This document shows, one piece after another, positions 1-8,466 of a stretch of DNA of 64,000 bases (position 1 is the first letter of the stretch; every line of letters begins with the position of its first letter). The DNA is taken from positions 62,001 to 126,000 of the forward strand of contig JADKKK010000001.1 in assembly GCA_016720545.1 (NCBI GenBank), read 5' to 3'. Source of the stretch: Myxococcales bacterium. GTDB taxonomy: Bacteria > Myxococcota_A > Polyangia > Polyangiales > Polyangiaceae. Position numbers and translations under genes: made by a program. Below the pieces are notes generated by a model. That model ran no database searches. It saw nothing but the letters and a program-made list of their open reading frames with translations, and was not told the origin of the DNA.

Positions 1-1
1 G

Positions 2-655
2 CCGATCCACGCGGCCAACACGAACCCCGACGTCGTGGGGACGGTCGTGCAGCTCGCCTTCGAGGCCGGCGCCAAGCGGGTCGTCGTGGCCGACGGGAGC
101 TGCAACGACCCCGATCGGTGCTTCCAGCGCTCGGGCATCTGGCGCAAGGCGCACAGCCTCGGCGCCGAGGTCGTGCTCCCGCTCCAGCACCGCTTCCGCT
201 CCACGCGTATTCGCGGCGAGGTGCTCGACGAGTGGCCCATCTTCACCACGCTGGTCGAGGCCGACAAGGTCATCAACGTGCCGGTGGCGAAGCACCACAA
301 CCTCGCGAAGTACACGGCGGCCATGAAGAACTGGTACGGCGTGCTCGGCGGACGGCGAAATCGCCTCCACCAGAACATCGACGTGTCGATCGCCGATCTG
401 GCGACCTTCATGCGCCCGACCCTCACCGTGGTCGACGCGATGCGAGTGCTCATGCGCAACGGCCCGCAGGGCGGCAACATCGACGACACGAAGGTGATGA
501 ACACCGTCATCGCCGCCATCGATCAGGTCGCCGCCGACGCGCTCGGCTGCACCCTCATCGGCCAGACACGCGAGAACCTGCCGTACCTGAAGATGGCCCA
601 CGAACGCGGCATCGGCACGATGAACTGGGAGAGCCTCCGAGTGAAGGAGGTCTAG
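2..655 (+). CDS. DUF362 domain-containing protein (5' partial)
   Basis: The frame is already open at base 2, so the N-terminus lies outside the window; about 217 C-terminal residues are visible. Segments such as GAKRVVVADGSC near the start, VINVPVAKHHNLAKYTAAMK in the middle and NWYGVLGGRR following it are typical of the DUF362 family, whose biochemical role is not established but which is often found with ferredoxin-type iron-sulfur domains. The stop codon is followed one base later by the GTG of a membrane polyferredoxin, so the two genes are probably one transcript and may share a redox function. The family call is from motif recognition; the operon is inferred from spacing. Confidence 0.8.
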   Translation, partial: PIHAANTNPDVVGTVVQLAFEAGAKRVVVADGSCNDPDRCFQRSGIWRKAHSLGAEVVLPLQHRFRSTRIRGEVLDEWPIFTTLVEADKVINVPVAKHHNLAKYTAAMKNWYGVLGGRRNRLHQNIDVSIADLATFMRPTLTVVDAMRVLMRNGPQGGNIDDTKVMNTVIAAIDQVAADALGCTLIGQTRENLPYLKMAHERGIGTMNWESLRVKEV

Positions 656-656
656 G

Positions 657-2908
657 GTGAGCCGCGAATCTTTGCATTCTGCACGCTCCTCGCAGGGAAC
701 CGCCCGCGGGGATCGCGCAGCGCAACAAGCGGGCGCGCCGCACGCGGCCGTGGTGCTCGACGTCACCGCGCTCGAAGCCACGGCGGCCGACGATCTCTCG
801 AGCGGCCACGCCGCGCCTATCCCTTGGAAGACCGGCGAGGTCGGGGTCGTCGCCGCGCTCGATCAGAGCACGACGGTGACGCTGGTCGCGCCCGCACCCA
901 CGCGGACCCAGGGAACGTCCTCGGCGTCGCGCTCACCCACGGTCGACCCCACGGCGTGCACCACCACGCCGCCGAAGCCCGCGGGCGGCTGCGGCTCGAG
1001 CGGCTGCGGCACCGGCGGGTGCGGGAGCACCGCGAAGAAGCACGCCTCGGCGGTCGCCGAGCGCGCACCAGGCCCCGCTGGCTCTCCGGCTCCGGGCTCC
1101 CCGAGCGGTAGCGCGGGCGGCGGCGGCGGCGGCGGCGCGCGCAAGGCGACCGGCCCGAGCCTCGTGGACAAACTCCGCGCGAAGCTGAACCCGAAGCGCG
1201 CGGGCTCGGGCTTGCCGGCCCGGCCCATCATCCGCGGCCTCGTGTGGGCGCGGCGCGTGTCGCAGGCAGGCTTCTTCAGCCTGTTCATGTACTTCCTGTT
1301 CCAGACCGGCTTCCGGGGCAATTTCGCGGCCCAGGCCGACCAGGCCGTGCGCCTGCCGCTGCCGGTCGAGGCGTTCTTGCTGGCCGATCCGTTCGTCGGC
1401 GCCATGACCGTGCTCTCGACCCACACGGTCTACCGCGGCCTCCTCTGGAGCCTCGGGCTGCTCGGGCTCACGCTGCTCGTGGGGCGCGTGTTCTGCGGGT
1501 GGATCTGCCCGTTCGGCACGCTCCACCACTTCTTCGCGTGGATCCTCCCTTCCCCGAAGGGCCGCGGCGCGTCGCGCGTGGAGGCCAACAAGACCCACGG
1601 CTACCAGCGCGCGAAGTACTACCTCATGTACGCGTTCCTGCTCGCGAGCGTCGCGGGCAGCGCCATCGGCGGCATGATGGATCCCATCTGCGTGGCGGTG
1701 CGCTCGATCGGCCTCGGGGTCATCCCGGCCGCGCAATACCTCACGTCGCGTGGGCTCGGCGCCGCGCAGAACGTACCGTCGCGGCCGCTCCAGGGCGCCG
1801 CCGACCACACGCAGGACTTCCTCGCGCAGGCCGTCTGGCAGAACAAGCAGTTCTACTTTCACCAGACCTGGCTCATCGTCTTTCTGCTCGTCGCGATCCT
1901 GTTCATGAACCGGTTCGTGCCGCGCTTCTGGTGCCGCGTGCTCTGCCCGCTCGGCGCGTTCCTCGGTGTGTTCGCGCGGTTCGCGCTGTTCGGCATGGAG
2001 AAAGACCATGCAAAGTGCACCGATTGCAACCTGTGCCTCGTGAACTGCCAGGGCGCCGACAGCCCGCAGGGCGGCGTGAAGTGGCGCCAGGACGAGTGCC
2101 ACATGTGCATGAACTGCGAGGCGTCCTGCCCCGAGGACGTCATCAAGTTCCGCTTCTTGCCGAACCGCAAGAGCGCGATCGTGAAGCCCGACACCGACCG
2201 TCGCACCCTGCTCGCCACGGTCGCGGCCGGCGCCGCCGCCATCCCCGCGATGCGCATCGCCGACTCGCTCGACGTGAACTACCACTCCAAGGTGATCCGC
2301 CCCCGGGCGCGGTGGAGGAGCGGGCGTTCCTCGAGCGGTGCATCCGCTGCGCCGAGTGCATGAAGGTGTGCCCGAACAACGCGCTCCACCCCGCGTTGTT
2401 CGAGGCCGGCGTCGAGGGCCTGTGGACGCCCATCCTCATCCCGCGCATCGGCTACTGCGAGCACTCGTGCGTGCTCTGCGGGCAGGTGTGCCCGACCGGC
2501 GCCATCCAGAAGATCACCGAGAAGGAGAAGCTCGGCCAGGGCACGCCGCCGGTGAAGATCGGCACCGCCTTCTACGACCACGGCCGCTGCCTCCCGTGGA
2601 GCATGCAGACCCCCTGCATCGTGTGCGAGGAGTTCTGCCCCACCTCCCCCAAGGCCATCTGGGTCGAAGAGGTCGAGGCGCCCATGCGCGAGAAGACCCC
2701 CGGCCCGAACGGCGCCGAGCCGGCGATGAAGCAGGTGAAGCTCCAGCGACCGCACGTCGATCCGAGCCTCTGCATCGGCTGCGGCGCGTGCGAGAAGGTC
2801 TGCCCCGTGCAAGACCAGCCGGCCGTGTACATCACGAGCGTGGGCGAGACGCGGTCGAAGACCAACGTCATCCTGCTCGAGTCCACGAACTACAACCAGA
2901 AGTCGTAG
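657..2908 (+). pseudogene. NapH/NapG-like membrane polyferredoxin, frameshifted
   Basis: This would be an electron-transfer membrane protein. The GTG start lies one base after the DUF362 stop. Residues 1-180 are low complexity and include a Cys-Gly stretch (GGCGSSGCGTGGCG). About four membrane segments follow, with the FCGWICPFG and RVLCPLGAF signatures of NapH/NosR/CcoG-type proteins. Then come ferredoxin clusters CTDCNLCLVNC and CHMCMNCEASCP, a hydrophobic stretch after an Arg pair, and further clusters CIRCAECMKVCP, CVLCGQVCP, CIVCEEFCP and CIGCGACEKVCP. The first half runs out of frame at the C5 run 2300-2304 and stops at 2363; the rest continues intact in the next frame to 2908. Re-reading one base would restore R-P-P-G-A-V-E-E and about 750 residues. 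It is either a recent pseudogene or a one-base error. Confidence 0.8.
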
Positions 2909-2911
2909 CCC

Positions 2912-3362
2912 GCGCGGGGTCTTCCGCCGCACCTCGCTGACGGCGGCCCTGCGCGGGCGGACCCTGGCCGCGCTGCGCCACTCCGCGCTCGGTGACTTCT
3001 TCGCCACCGCCGTCGCGCTGAGGGTCGCGCGCCGGACGAGGTGCACGTCGTGGTCGGCCACGCCTGGTGGGACTGGTCGGACGCGCCCGAGGAACCCGAC
3101 GATCCGGCGCGCTGGCCGCTGCGCGCCATCGCGGTCGTCTTCGAGCCCGACCGGCCTCCGTGGGACGAGGATGATCAGCTCCTCGAGGCCCCGAAGCGAA
3201 TGGCCAAGGCCAAGCCACCTGCCGGGGGTCGAGCGCACGTCGCCCCACGGCGTTGTCGCGTTGCGCTGGACGCGCGACCCGTGCGACCTCGCGGCGGCCG
3301 AAGCCGCGTCCGCGGCGCATATCGCGGGGATTCTGAAGACCGCGCCCGCGAGGGAGCCTTAG
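2912..3362 (+). pseudogene. decayed gene remnant, function unknown
   Basis: No intact gene fills this stretch, yet three consecutive frames on the plus strand carry protein-like sequence that joins up. The first (about 2925-3025) reads LAALRHSALGDFFATAVALR, the second (about 3030-3215) includes DEVHVVVGHAWWDWSDAPEE and RAIAVVFEPDRPPWDEDDQL, and the third (about 3217-3362) includes TSPHGVVALRWTRDPCDLAA and ends in TAG. At least two frameshifts are therefore needed. I do not recognise the family. The stop sits at the edge of the small inverted-repeat element that begins at 3363. The remnant interpretation is inference from coding-like composition. Confidence 0.4.
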
Positions 3363-3534
3363 CAGCCCGTTGATAAACTCCCGTCGCCCCCGCGCCGCCG
3401 CATCGGCACGGGCTGCGTTGCGATCCTCCGGTGCCTGCTCACCTGCAAAAGCAGGCTCCGCGGGCTCCTCGGATCGCGCCTTGCCTGATGCCGCGCGGAC
3501 GACGCGCGGGCTCGGTCCGTTTATCAACAGGCTG
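3363..3534. mobile_element. MITE-like element with 16-bp inverted repeats
   Basis: The ends CAGCCCGTTGATAAAC (3363-3378) and GTTTATCAACAGGCTG (3519-3534) are inverted repeats matching at 15 of 16 positions. They are flanked by the 4-base direct repeat TTAG (3359-3362 and 3535-3538), as expected for a target-site duplication. The 172-bp interior has no credible transposase gene, so this resembles a non-autonomous miniature element. Its relation to a particular IS family cannot be settled from sequence reading alone. The following stretch to 3660 contains no gene that I can support. Confidence 0.55.
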
Positions 3535-3660
3535 TTAGCCGTCGAGCGTGCGCTCTTCGTCGCTTCGCGCACCGAGGAGTCCGACGATTCGGTCGGCGCC
3601 ATCGCGCCGACGCAGTCCGCTTCCGTCTCGCTGCTTATCCCTGCAAGTGCCCGGAATCTT

Positions 3661-3736
3661 TGGGGTGACCGACGGGGATTGAACCCGCGACAGCTGGAGC
3701 CACAATCCAGCGCTCTACCAACTGAGCTACGGCCAC
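3661..3736 (-). tRNA. tRNA-His (anticodon GTG)
   Basis: Read on the minus strand the gene folds as a complete cloverleaf: acceptor GTGGCCG paired with CGGTCAC (one G-T pair), D arm GCTCAGTTGGTAGAGC, anticodon stem CTGGA/TCCAG around loop TTGTGGC (anticodon GTG), T stem GCGGG/CCCGT, discriminator C73 and an encoded CCA. The base just 5' of the acceptor is C, so the extra G-1 typical of tRNA-His is not visible in the DNA. The gene stands alone between the MITE-like element and a phospholipase-like gene. Confidence 0.95.
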
Positions 3737-3803
3737 GAAGCGTGGCGAACCATAGTCGTGACGCGCGTGGGTGCAACCAAATTCGGCAGCGCGGGCGCGT
3801 CGT

Positions 3804-4895
3804 TCAGAACGGGACGCCCTTGGCGAAGTCGGCGTCGATGGTCGTGGCCATCTTGGTGACCTCGGCCACGTTGTCGGTGAGCAGGCCCACCTCGCGGTTC
3901 TTCAACAGCGCGGTGAACGTGAAGTTCTGCGAGCCGACGTAGGCGCGCGCGCGATCGACGATGATGGCCTTGGCGTGGATGTCGGGCGTGCCAACCTTCA
4001 CGATGGGTATGCCGGCCGCCTTGAGCGCCGCGAGGGCGGTGACCTGCCCGGGAGAGCCGTCCTGGTCGTTCAGGATGATGCGCACCGTGCGCCCCAGCTT
4101 CTTCGCGGCGATGAGCGTCTCGACGATCTGGGTGTCGGCCAGCGACTCGCCCTCGAGGTCGATCTGCGAGGTGGCGGTGCGCATGAGGGCCACGAGGCGT
4201 CGCTGCGCGTCGACCGGCGTCGCGGAGCCGGGGGACACCACGAGCTTGCCTGGCAAGTCTACGGACTTGTTCGAAAAGTCAGCCTGGAGAATGGCCACGA
4301 GCTCCGCCACCTCGGCGGCGCCGGTGACGCGCACGAGGTACTCGCGGTTCTCGGTCGGGCTCGTCTGCGTGAGGTTCATGGTCATGATCCAGCCCACGGT
4401 GCCGTCGAGGACGAGGATCTTCGAGTGCGTGAAGGAGAACACCGACGGCGCGTAGACCACCTCGACTCCAGCCGCCTTCAGCTCGTTGAAGGTGCCGGCG
4501 TTGGCGTTGCCGCCCTGCGGGAAGGTCTGGTTCAGGATGACGCGGACCTGGCGCCCCTGCTGCTTGGCGGTCTTCAGCGCGCCGATGACCGCGCTGTTCG
4601 TGAGCTGGTACATCTCCATGTGGATGGAGGTCTTCGCGCCCTTGATCGCGTCGAGGATCGACTGCCCGCGATCGCTCGGCATGACCTGCACGCTGAGCTC
4701 GGAGCTGTACGCGAGGGGCGTCTCGACGCCACCCTCCGGGAGCGGGATGGGCGGGACATCCGGCGCGTCGGCGTCGGCCGTCGCGGTGGTCGTGGGGACG
4801 GTGGTGGGGGCGGGCTTCAGCGGGTCGGAGCTGCACGCGCTCGCGCCGACACCGAACCCCACGAGCAGCGACAAAAAGATAAGCGTACGCTTCAC
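3804..4895 (-). CDS. phospholipase D-like (HKD) lipoprotein
   Basis: A 363-residue secreted protein. I chose the GTG at 4895 because it opens directly into a lipoprotein signal peptide, VKRTLIFLSLLVGFGVG followed by lipobox A-S-A-C; the longer upstream frame is Arg-rich and unlike protein. A Thr/Asp/Ala-rich linker follows. Two phospholipase D superfamily half-sites are present: HSKILVLDG near residue 156 and HAKAIIVD near residue 303, each followed by the expected G-x-x-N type context (MTMN, GSQN). The fold hydrolyses or transfers phosphodiester bonds in lipids or nucleic acids; the substrate here is unknown. It is transcribed divergently from the kinase gene at 4985, with a 90-base gap. Confidence 0.85.
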   Translation of the reverse strand: MKRTLIFLSLLVGFGVGASACSSDPLKPAPTTVPTTTATADADAPDVPPIPLPEGGVETPLAYSSELSVQVMPSDRGQSILDAIKGAKTSIHMEMYQLTNSAVIGALKTAKQQGRQVRVILNQTFPQGGNANAGTFNELKAAGVEVVYAPSVFSFTHSKILVLDGTVGWIMTMNLTQTSPTENREYLVRVTGAAEVAELVAILQADFSNKSVDLPGKLVVSPGSATPVDAQRRLVALMRTATSQIDLEGESLADTQIVETLIAAKKLGRTVRIILNDQDGSPGQVTALAALKAAGIPIVKVGTPDIHAKAIIVDRARAYVGSQNFTFTALLKNREVGLLTDNVAEVTKMATTIDADFAKGVPF

Positions 4896-4984
4896 TTCGC
4901 AGAGGATGTACCGGCGACCAGGGGAGGGCCAGCGAAAACGCGCCCCTCCGCAGGCGAGCGAGCTCGACCATACGTCATGCGGCC

Positions 4985-5812
4985 ATGACTCACCTCCACA
5001 GCCCCGACGGGTACTCGATCGATGGGCCGCTGCACGCGGGGCGCTTCTTCGTCGTCTTTCGCGTCGCCCGGGGCGACGAGGTCTTCGTGTGCAAGCGCCC
5101 CACGCCCAGGTTCGCGGGCGACGGGGCAGCGGCCGCGCTGCTCGAAACGGAGGCGCGAGCCCTCGAGAGGCTCGCGGGCGCCGCCGCGCCGACCGTGGTG
5201 GCGTCGGGCGACGACCCACGGGGCCCTTACCTCGTGACCACGCTGGCGCCGGGCGTCCCCCTCGCGCCGTCGGGGCCAGCCGGCGCGACCGACCCCGAGG
5301 CGACGATCGCCCACGTCCTCCGCGCCCTCGCGGTCGTGCACGCCGCGGGAGTGGCCCACGGCGACGTGAGCCCCTCGAACGTGCTCGTGCGCGGCGCCGA
5401 CGTCACGCTCATCGACTTCGCGCTCGCGCGCTTCCCCGCGGACGCGAGCGCGCGCGCGCCGACCGCGGGGGACTTCCGGGGCACCGTGCTCTACGCCGCC
5501 CCAGAGCTCGCGCGCGGCGAGGCCGCCAACTACGCGAGCGACGTGTTCGGTGCGGCGGCGTGCCTGCTCCACGTGGTCACGGGCCTACCGCCGCGGCGCT
5601 CGAGCTCGCTGCCGATGGGGCTCGTCGAGGCCGCCGAGGAGCCCGTCGCCCCTGCCCTCGTCCACGCGCTCGAGCGAGCCGCGCCCGCGCTCGGCCCCTG
5701 GCTCGCGCGCGCGCTCGCGACGGAGCCCGGCGCGAGGCCTTCGGCGGCCGACATCGCGGGCGAAGCGAGTGTTCTCCTCGGCGAGCGCCTTCGTGGTAGT
5801 CGAAGCGCATGA
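4985..5812 (+). CDS. atypical Ser/Thr protein kinase-like protein
   Basis: A 275-residue kinase-fold protein without a membrane segment. A probable ATP-anchoring Lys lies in VFVCKRP (about residue 37). The catalytic loop is HGDVSPSN rather than HRDxKPxN, and the metal-binding motif is DFA (LIDFALARF) rather than DFG. The activation segment ends in GTVLYAAPE. HGD-type loops occur in active atypical bacterial kinases, so activity is plausible, but the DFA change is unusual. Its TGA overlaps the ATG of the PLP enzyme at 5809 by four bases, suggesting translational coupling and perhaps a regulatory link. There is no clear Shine-Dalgarno before the ATG. Confidence 0.75.
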   Translation: MTHLHSPDGYSIDGPLHAGRFFVVFRVARGDEVFVCKRPTPRFAGDGAAAALLETEARALERLAGAAAPTVVASGDDPRGPYLVTTLAPGVPLAPSGPAGATDPEATIAHVLRALAVVHAAGVAHGDVSPSNVLVRGADVTLIDFALARFPADASARAPTAGDFRGTVLYAAPELARGEAANYASDVFGAAACLLHVVTGLPPRRSSSLPMGLVEAAEEPVAPALVHALERAAPALGPWLARALATEPGARPSAADIAGEASVLLGERLRGSRSA

Positions 5813-6999
5813 GCTCGGCAGGCGCGAAGTTCTACACGAAGCTCGAGACGAAATTCGACACGCTGTGCATCCACGCGGGCCAGGCGCCCGACCCGATCCA
5901 CGGCGCCGTGATGACGCCCATCGTGCTCGCGAGCACGTTCGCCCAAGACGGCCCAGGCGGCCACAAGGACTACGACTACTCCCGCGCCGGCAACCCCACG
6001 CGCACGGCGCTCGAGGGCTGCCTCGCCGCCCTCGAGGGCGCGAAGCACGGTCTCGCCTTCGGCTCGGGCTGCGGCGCGGCCACCACGCTCTTGCTCACCC
6101 TGAAGAGCGGCGATCACGTGCTCGTGTGCGACGACGTGTACGGCGGCACGTTCCGCATTTTCGACAGAGTCCTGAAGCAGTTCGGCGTCGAGGCCACGTT
6201 CCTCGACATGGCCGACCCCGCCCGCGTGCGCGCGGCCGTACGCCCCAACACGAAGATGATCTGGCTCGAGACCCCCTCGAACCCGATGCTGAAGATCTTC
6301 GACATCGCCGCCATCGCGGACATCGCGCGCGCCTCGTCGCTCACCCTCGCGGTCGACAACACGTTCGCGACGCCGGCCCTCCAGAGCCCGCTCGCGCTGG
6401 GCGCCACGGTGGTCGTGCACTCGACCACCAAGTACCTGAATGGCCACTCCGACGTCGTCGGCGGCGCCGTCATGACGAGCGACGACGCCACGGCGGACCG
6501 CCTCCGCTTCCTCCAGAAGTCGGTGGGGGCCGTTCCGAGCCCGTTCGACTGCTACCTCGTGCTGCGCGGCCTGAAGACCCTTGGCGTCCGCATGCGACAG
6601 CACGTGCGGGCTGCGGAGACCCTCTCCCGCTTCTTGGAGGCGCACCCCCAGGTGCGCCGCGTGCACTACCCGGGCCTTCCGTCCCACCCCGGACACAAGA
6701 TCGCGACCCGGCAGATGAGAGGGTTCGGCGGCATGATGAGCCTGGACCTCCGAGGTGGCCTGCCCGCCGCCACGGCCTTCCTCAAGGCGCTCGAGATCTT
6801 CGTCTGCGCGGAGAGCCTAGGCGGCGTCGAGTCGCTCGCCGAGCACCCGGCCATCATGACCCACGCGAGCGTCCCAAAGGACGCGCGCGACGCGCTCGGC
6901 ATCGGCGACGGCCTGATCCGCCTCTCCTGTGGCCTGGAGGACATCGGCGACCTGCAGGCCGACCTCGAGCGCGGGTTCCACGCCGCCGCGGCCGCCTGA
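5809..6999 (+). CDS. Cys/Met metabolism PLP-dependent enzyme (cystathionine gamma-synthase/lyase type)
   Basis: A 396-residue cytosolic pyridoxal-phosphate enzyme of the trans-sulfuration family. It shows the N-terminal TLCIHAGQAPDP, YSRAGNPTR, the substrate-binding LETPSNPML region, AVDNTFATP and the PLP-lysine motif HSTTKYLNGHSDVVGG at about residues 205-220. C-terminal ESLGGVESLAEHPA and GLIRLSCGLED are also characteristic. Members interconvert cystathionine, homocysteine and cysteine, or degrade methionine; motifs alone do not distinguish synthase from lyase. Length is normal for the family. It starts inside the stop codon of the atypical kinase gene. Confidence 0.9.
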   Translation: MSSAGAKFYTKLETKFDTLCIHAGQAPDPIHGAVMTPIVLASTFAQDGPGGHKDYDYSRAGNPTRTALEGCLAALEGAKHGLAFGSGCGAATTLLLTLKSGDHVLVCDDVYGGTFRIFDRVLKQFGVEATFLDMADPARVRAAVRPNTKMIWLETPSNPMLKIFDIAAIADIARASSLTLAVDNTFATPALQSPLALGATVVVHSTTKYLNGHSDVVGGAVMTSDDATADRLRFLQKSVGAVPSPFDCYLVLRGLKTLGVRMRQHVRAAETLSRFLEAHPQVRRVHYPGLPSHPGHKIATRQMRGFGGMMSLDLRGGLPAATAFLKALEIFVCAESLGGVESLAEHPAIMTHASVPKDARDALGIGDGLIRLSCGLEDIGDLQADLERGFHAAAAA

Positions 7000-7188
7000 G
7001 CGCCGCCGGGCGCACCGGACGTTTGGTGCCCCGCCCCGAATGGAGCTAAAGTCGCCCTTACAGCTCTAGGCCAGGTCGCGGACAACCGTCGTCGTTCTGG
7101 CACGTTACCGCCACCCGTCGTTCCGCGAGGTCCGACCACCGCTTCGCTTCGCTCGCTTGCTTCTGCCAAGGTCTCAGGAGAACCATCC

Positions 7189-7797
7189 ATGCGCCCAGCT
7201 GCTCGTTCGCTCATTCGGTCCTGCCTCGCGCTCACCGTCCCGCTGGGGCTCCTGGTGGCGTGCTCCGATCCGGTGCCGGCCATTCCTCGGGTCATCATCG
7301 ACTCGCAGATTCGCCCTGGCACCAACGGCCAGCAGGTGTGCGGCATCTCGTCCCGGGAGTGGATCACGATCGGCAACTTCGGAGGCGTCGGCACCGCGCC
7401 GCGGCCGGTCGAGACCGATCAGACCGAGGGCAGCGGCACAGTCACGGTCGCGTGCAGCGTCCTCGCCGAGGGCGAGGGCTTCCGGGTGAACGCGTCGGCG
7501 ACGGTGTCCGGCGCAGAAGCGGGTACGGTCAGCATCACCGGCTTGTTCGCGTCGGCCCGCGTGCCCCAGCAGAACATCACCGTCATCTTCAGCCGCCGGG
7601 ACTTCGGGCGCTTCGAGCAGAAGGACTGCGTGGCCACCTACGACGTCAACGCGAACGCGGGCGTCGCCTCCGGTCGCGTGTGGGCGAAGGTCATCTGCCC
7701 GAAGGCCGTGAGCACCGACAACGGCGAGAAGAAGTGCGAGACCGAGGCCCAGTTCCGCTTCGAGAACTGCGAGCAGGCCGCCCCCGCCGCGAAGTAA
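7189..7797 (+). CDS. putative lipoprotein, function unknown
   Basis: A 202-residue secreted protein preceded by a good ribosome site (AGGAG at 7176). The signal peptide runs from MRPAARSLIRSCLALTV into lipobox L-V-A-C. The mature part is beta-rich, with alternating polar and hydrophobic residues and five or more Cys, and ends without a membrane anchor. I do not recognise a domain. A 10-bp GC hairpin lies just downstream, in the gap to the convergent TPR gene. The 189 bases upstream hold no other gene that I can support. Confidence 0.8.
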   Translation: MRPAARSLIRSCLALTVPLGLLVACSDPVPAIPRVIIDSQIRPGTNGQQVCGISSREWITIGNFGGVGTAPRPVETDQTEGSGTVTVACSVLAEGEGFRVNASATVSGAEAGTVSITGLFASARVPQQNITVIFSRRDFGRFEQKDCVATYDVNANAGVASGRVWAKVICPKAVSTDNGEKKCETEAQFRFENCEQAAPAAK

Positions 7798-7822
7798 CCA
7801 TCGCGACGCTACCTTGCGTGGT

Positions 7823-7845
7823 CGCCGCCCGCCTCGCGGGCGGCG
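7823..7845 (+). terminator. GC hairpin between convergent genes, possible terminator
   Basis: A perfect 10-bp stem (CGCCGCCCGC paired with GCGGGCGGCG, loop CTC) sits 26 bases after the lipoprotein stop. A short T-rich run (GTTTTCTT, 7853-7860) follows after an eight-base gap, so it is not a textbook intrinsic terminator. It may serve the plus-strand gene. Confidence 0.45.
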
Positions 7846-7868
7846 GCCACGTCGTTTTCTTGCGGGCG

Positions 7869-8372
7869 CTACTTGCGCTTTCCGGTGGCCATGTCGGCCA
7901 AGACGGCCCGCACCTCGGTCGCGACCTCGAACTCGGCGCCCGCTTCGAGGAACGCCTCGAGGTGCCGCCGCGCCGCAGCGTCGTCGCCCCGCGCGAGGTG
8001 CGCCATGCCGAGCGCGTAGAGCGCGTCGGCGTCGCCAGGCGCCTGGTCGAGCGCCCGGTTGCCCTCGGCGATCGCCTCCTTGACCTCGCCGAGCTGACGC
8101 AGGACGTGGCAGAGCGCGACGTGGGCGCCGAGGTGCTCCGGCGCGACGAGCACGCACGCACGGTAGGCGTCCCGCGAGGCGGCCACCTCGCCACACTCGT
8201 AGAGCGCCTGGCCCATGAAGAAGTAGGCGTAGGCGTTCTTGGCGTCGGCCTTCACGACGTCGCGGAGGAGGCCAAGCGCCTCGCGAAAACGCTCCTCGTG
8301 GAGCAGCTCGACGGCCTCATCCACGGCCTCCCAGCGGGCGTGGTCGACGGGTGCGGGTCTCTCTTGGGGCAT
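7869..8372 (-). CDS. TPR repeat protein
   Basis: A 167-residue soluble helical protein. I chose the ATG at 8372 (MPQERPAPVDHARWEAVDEA) because the upstream extension is Arg-rich. Tandem tetratricopeptide-like helices are visible: YAYFFMGQALYECGEVAASR, then HVALCHVLRQLGEVKEAIAE and ALYALGMAHLARGDDAAARR. These mediate protein interactions; no catalytic domain is present. It lies on the same strand just downstream of the DUF4388 gene, which itself ends in a TPR-like segment, so the two may work together. Confidence 0.8.
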   Translation of the reverse strand: MPQERPAPVDHARWEAVDEAVELLHEERFREALGLLRDVVKADAKNAYAYFFMGQALYECGEVAASRDAYRACVLVAPEHLGAHVALCHVLRQLGEVKEAIAEGNRALDQAPGDADALYALGMAHLARGDDAAARRHLEAFLEAGAEFEVATEVRAVLADMATGKRK

Positions 8373-8466
8373 CGGGCGGCATACCACGGGGCGGCGGCCG
8401 CGTGGAAGGGACTCGGCGCGCAGCACCTGCCATGCCGAGTCGCCTCGAGGACGAACGGACGGCCCT

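Noticed and set aside
933..2285. Very long open frame on the minus strand opposite the polyferredoxin
   Set aside because: It is Arg/Ala/His-rich low-complexity sequence mirroring a strongly supported plus-strand gene; such antisense frames are expected at this GC content.
2295..2310. Programmed ribosomal frameshift in the polyferredoxin
   Set aside because: The C5 run is not a classic slippery heptamer and I see no strong downstream structure; a one-base sequence error or mutation is simpler.
3592..3611. Intrinsic terminator for tRNA-His
   Set aside because: There is a perfect 8-bp stem with a 4-base loop, but no T-run follows on the minus strand and it is 50 bases from the tRNA end.
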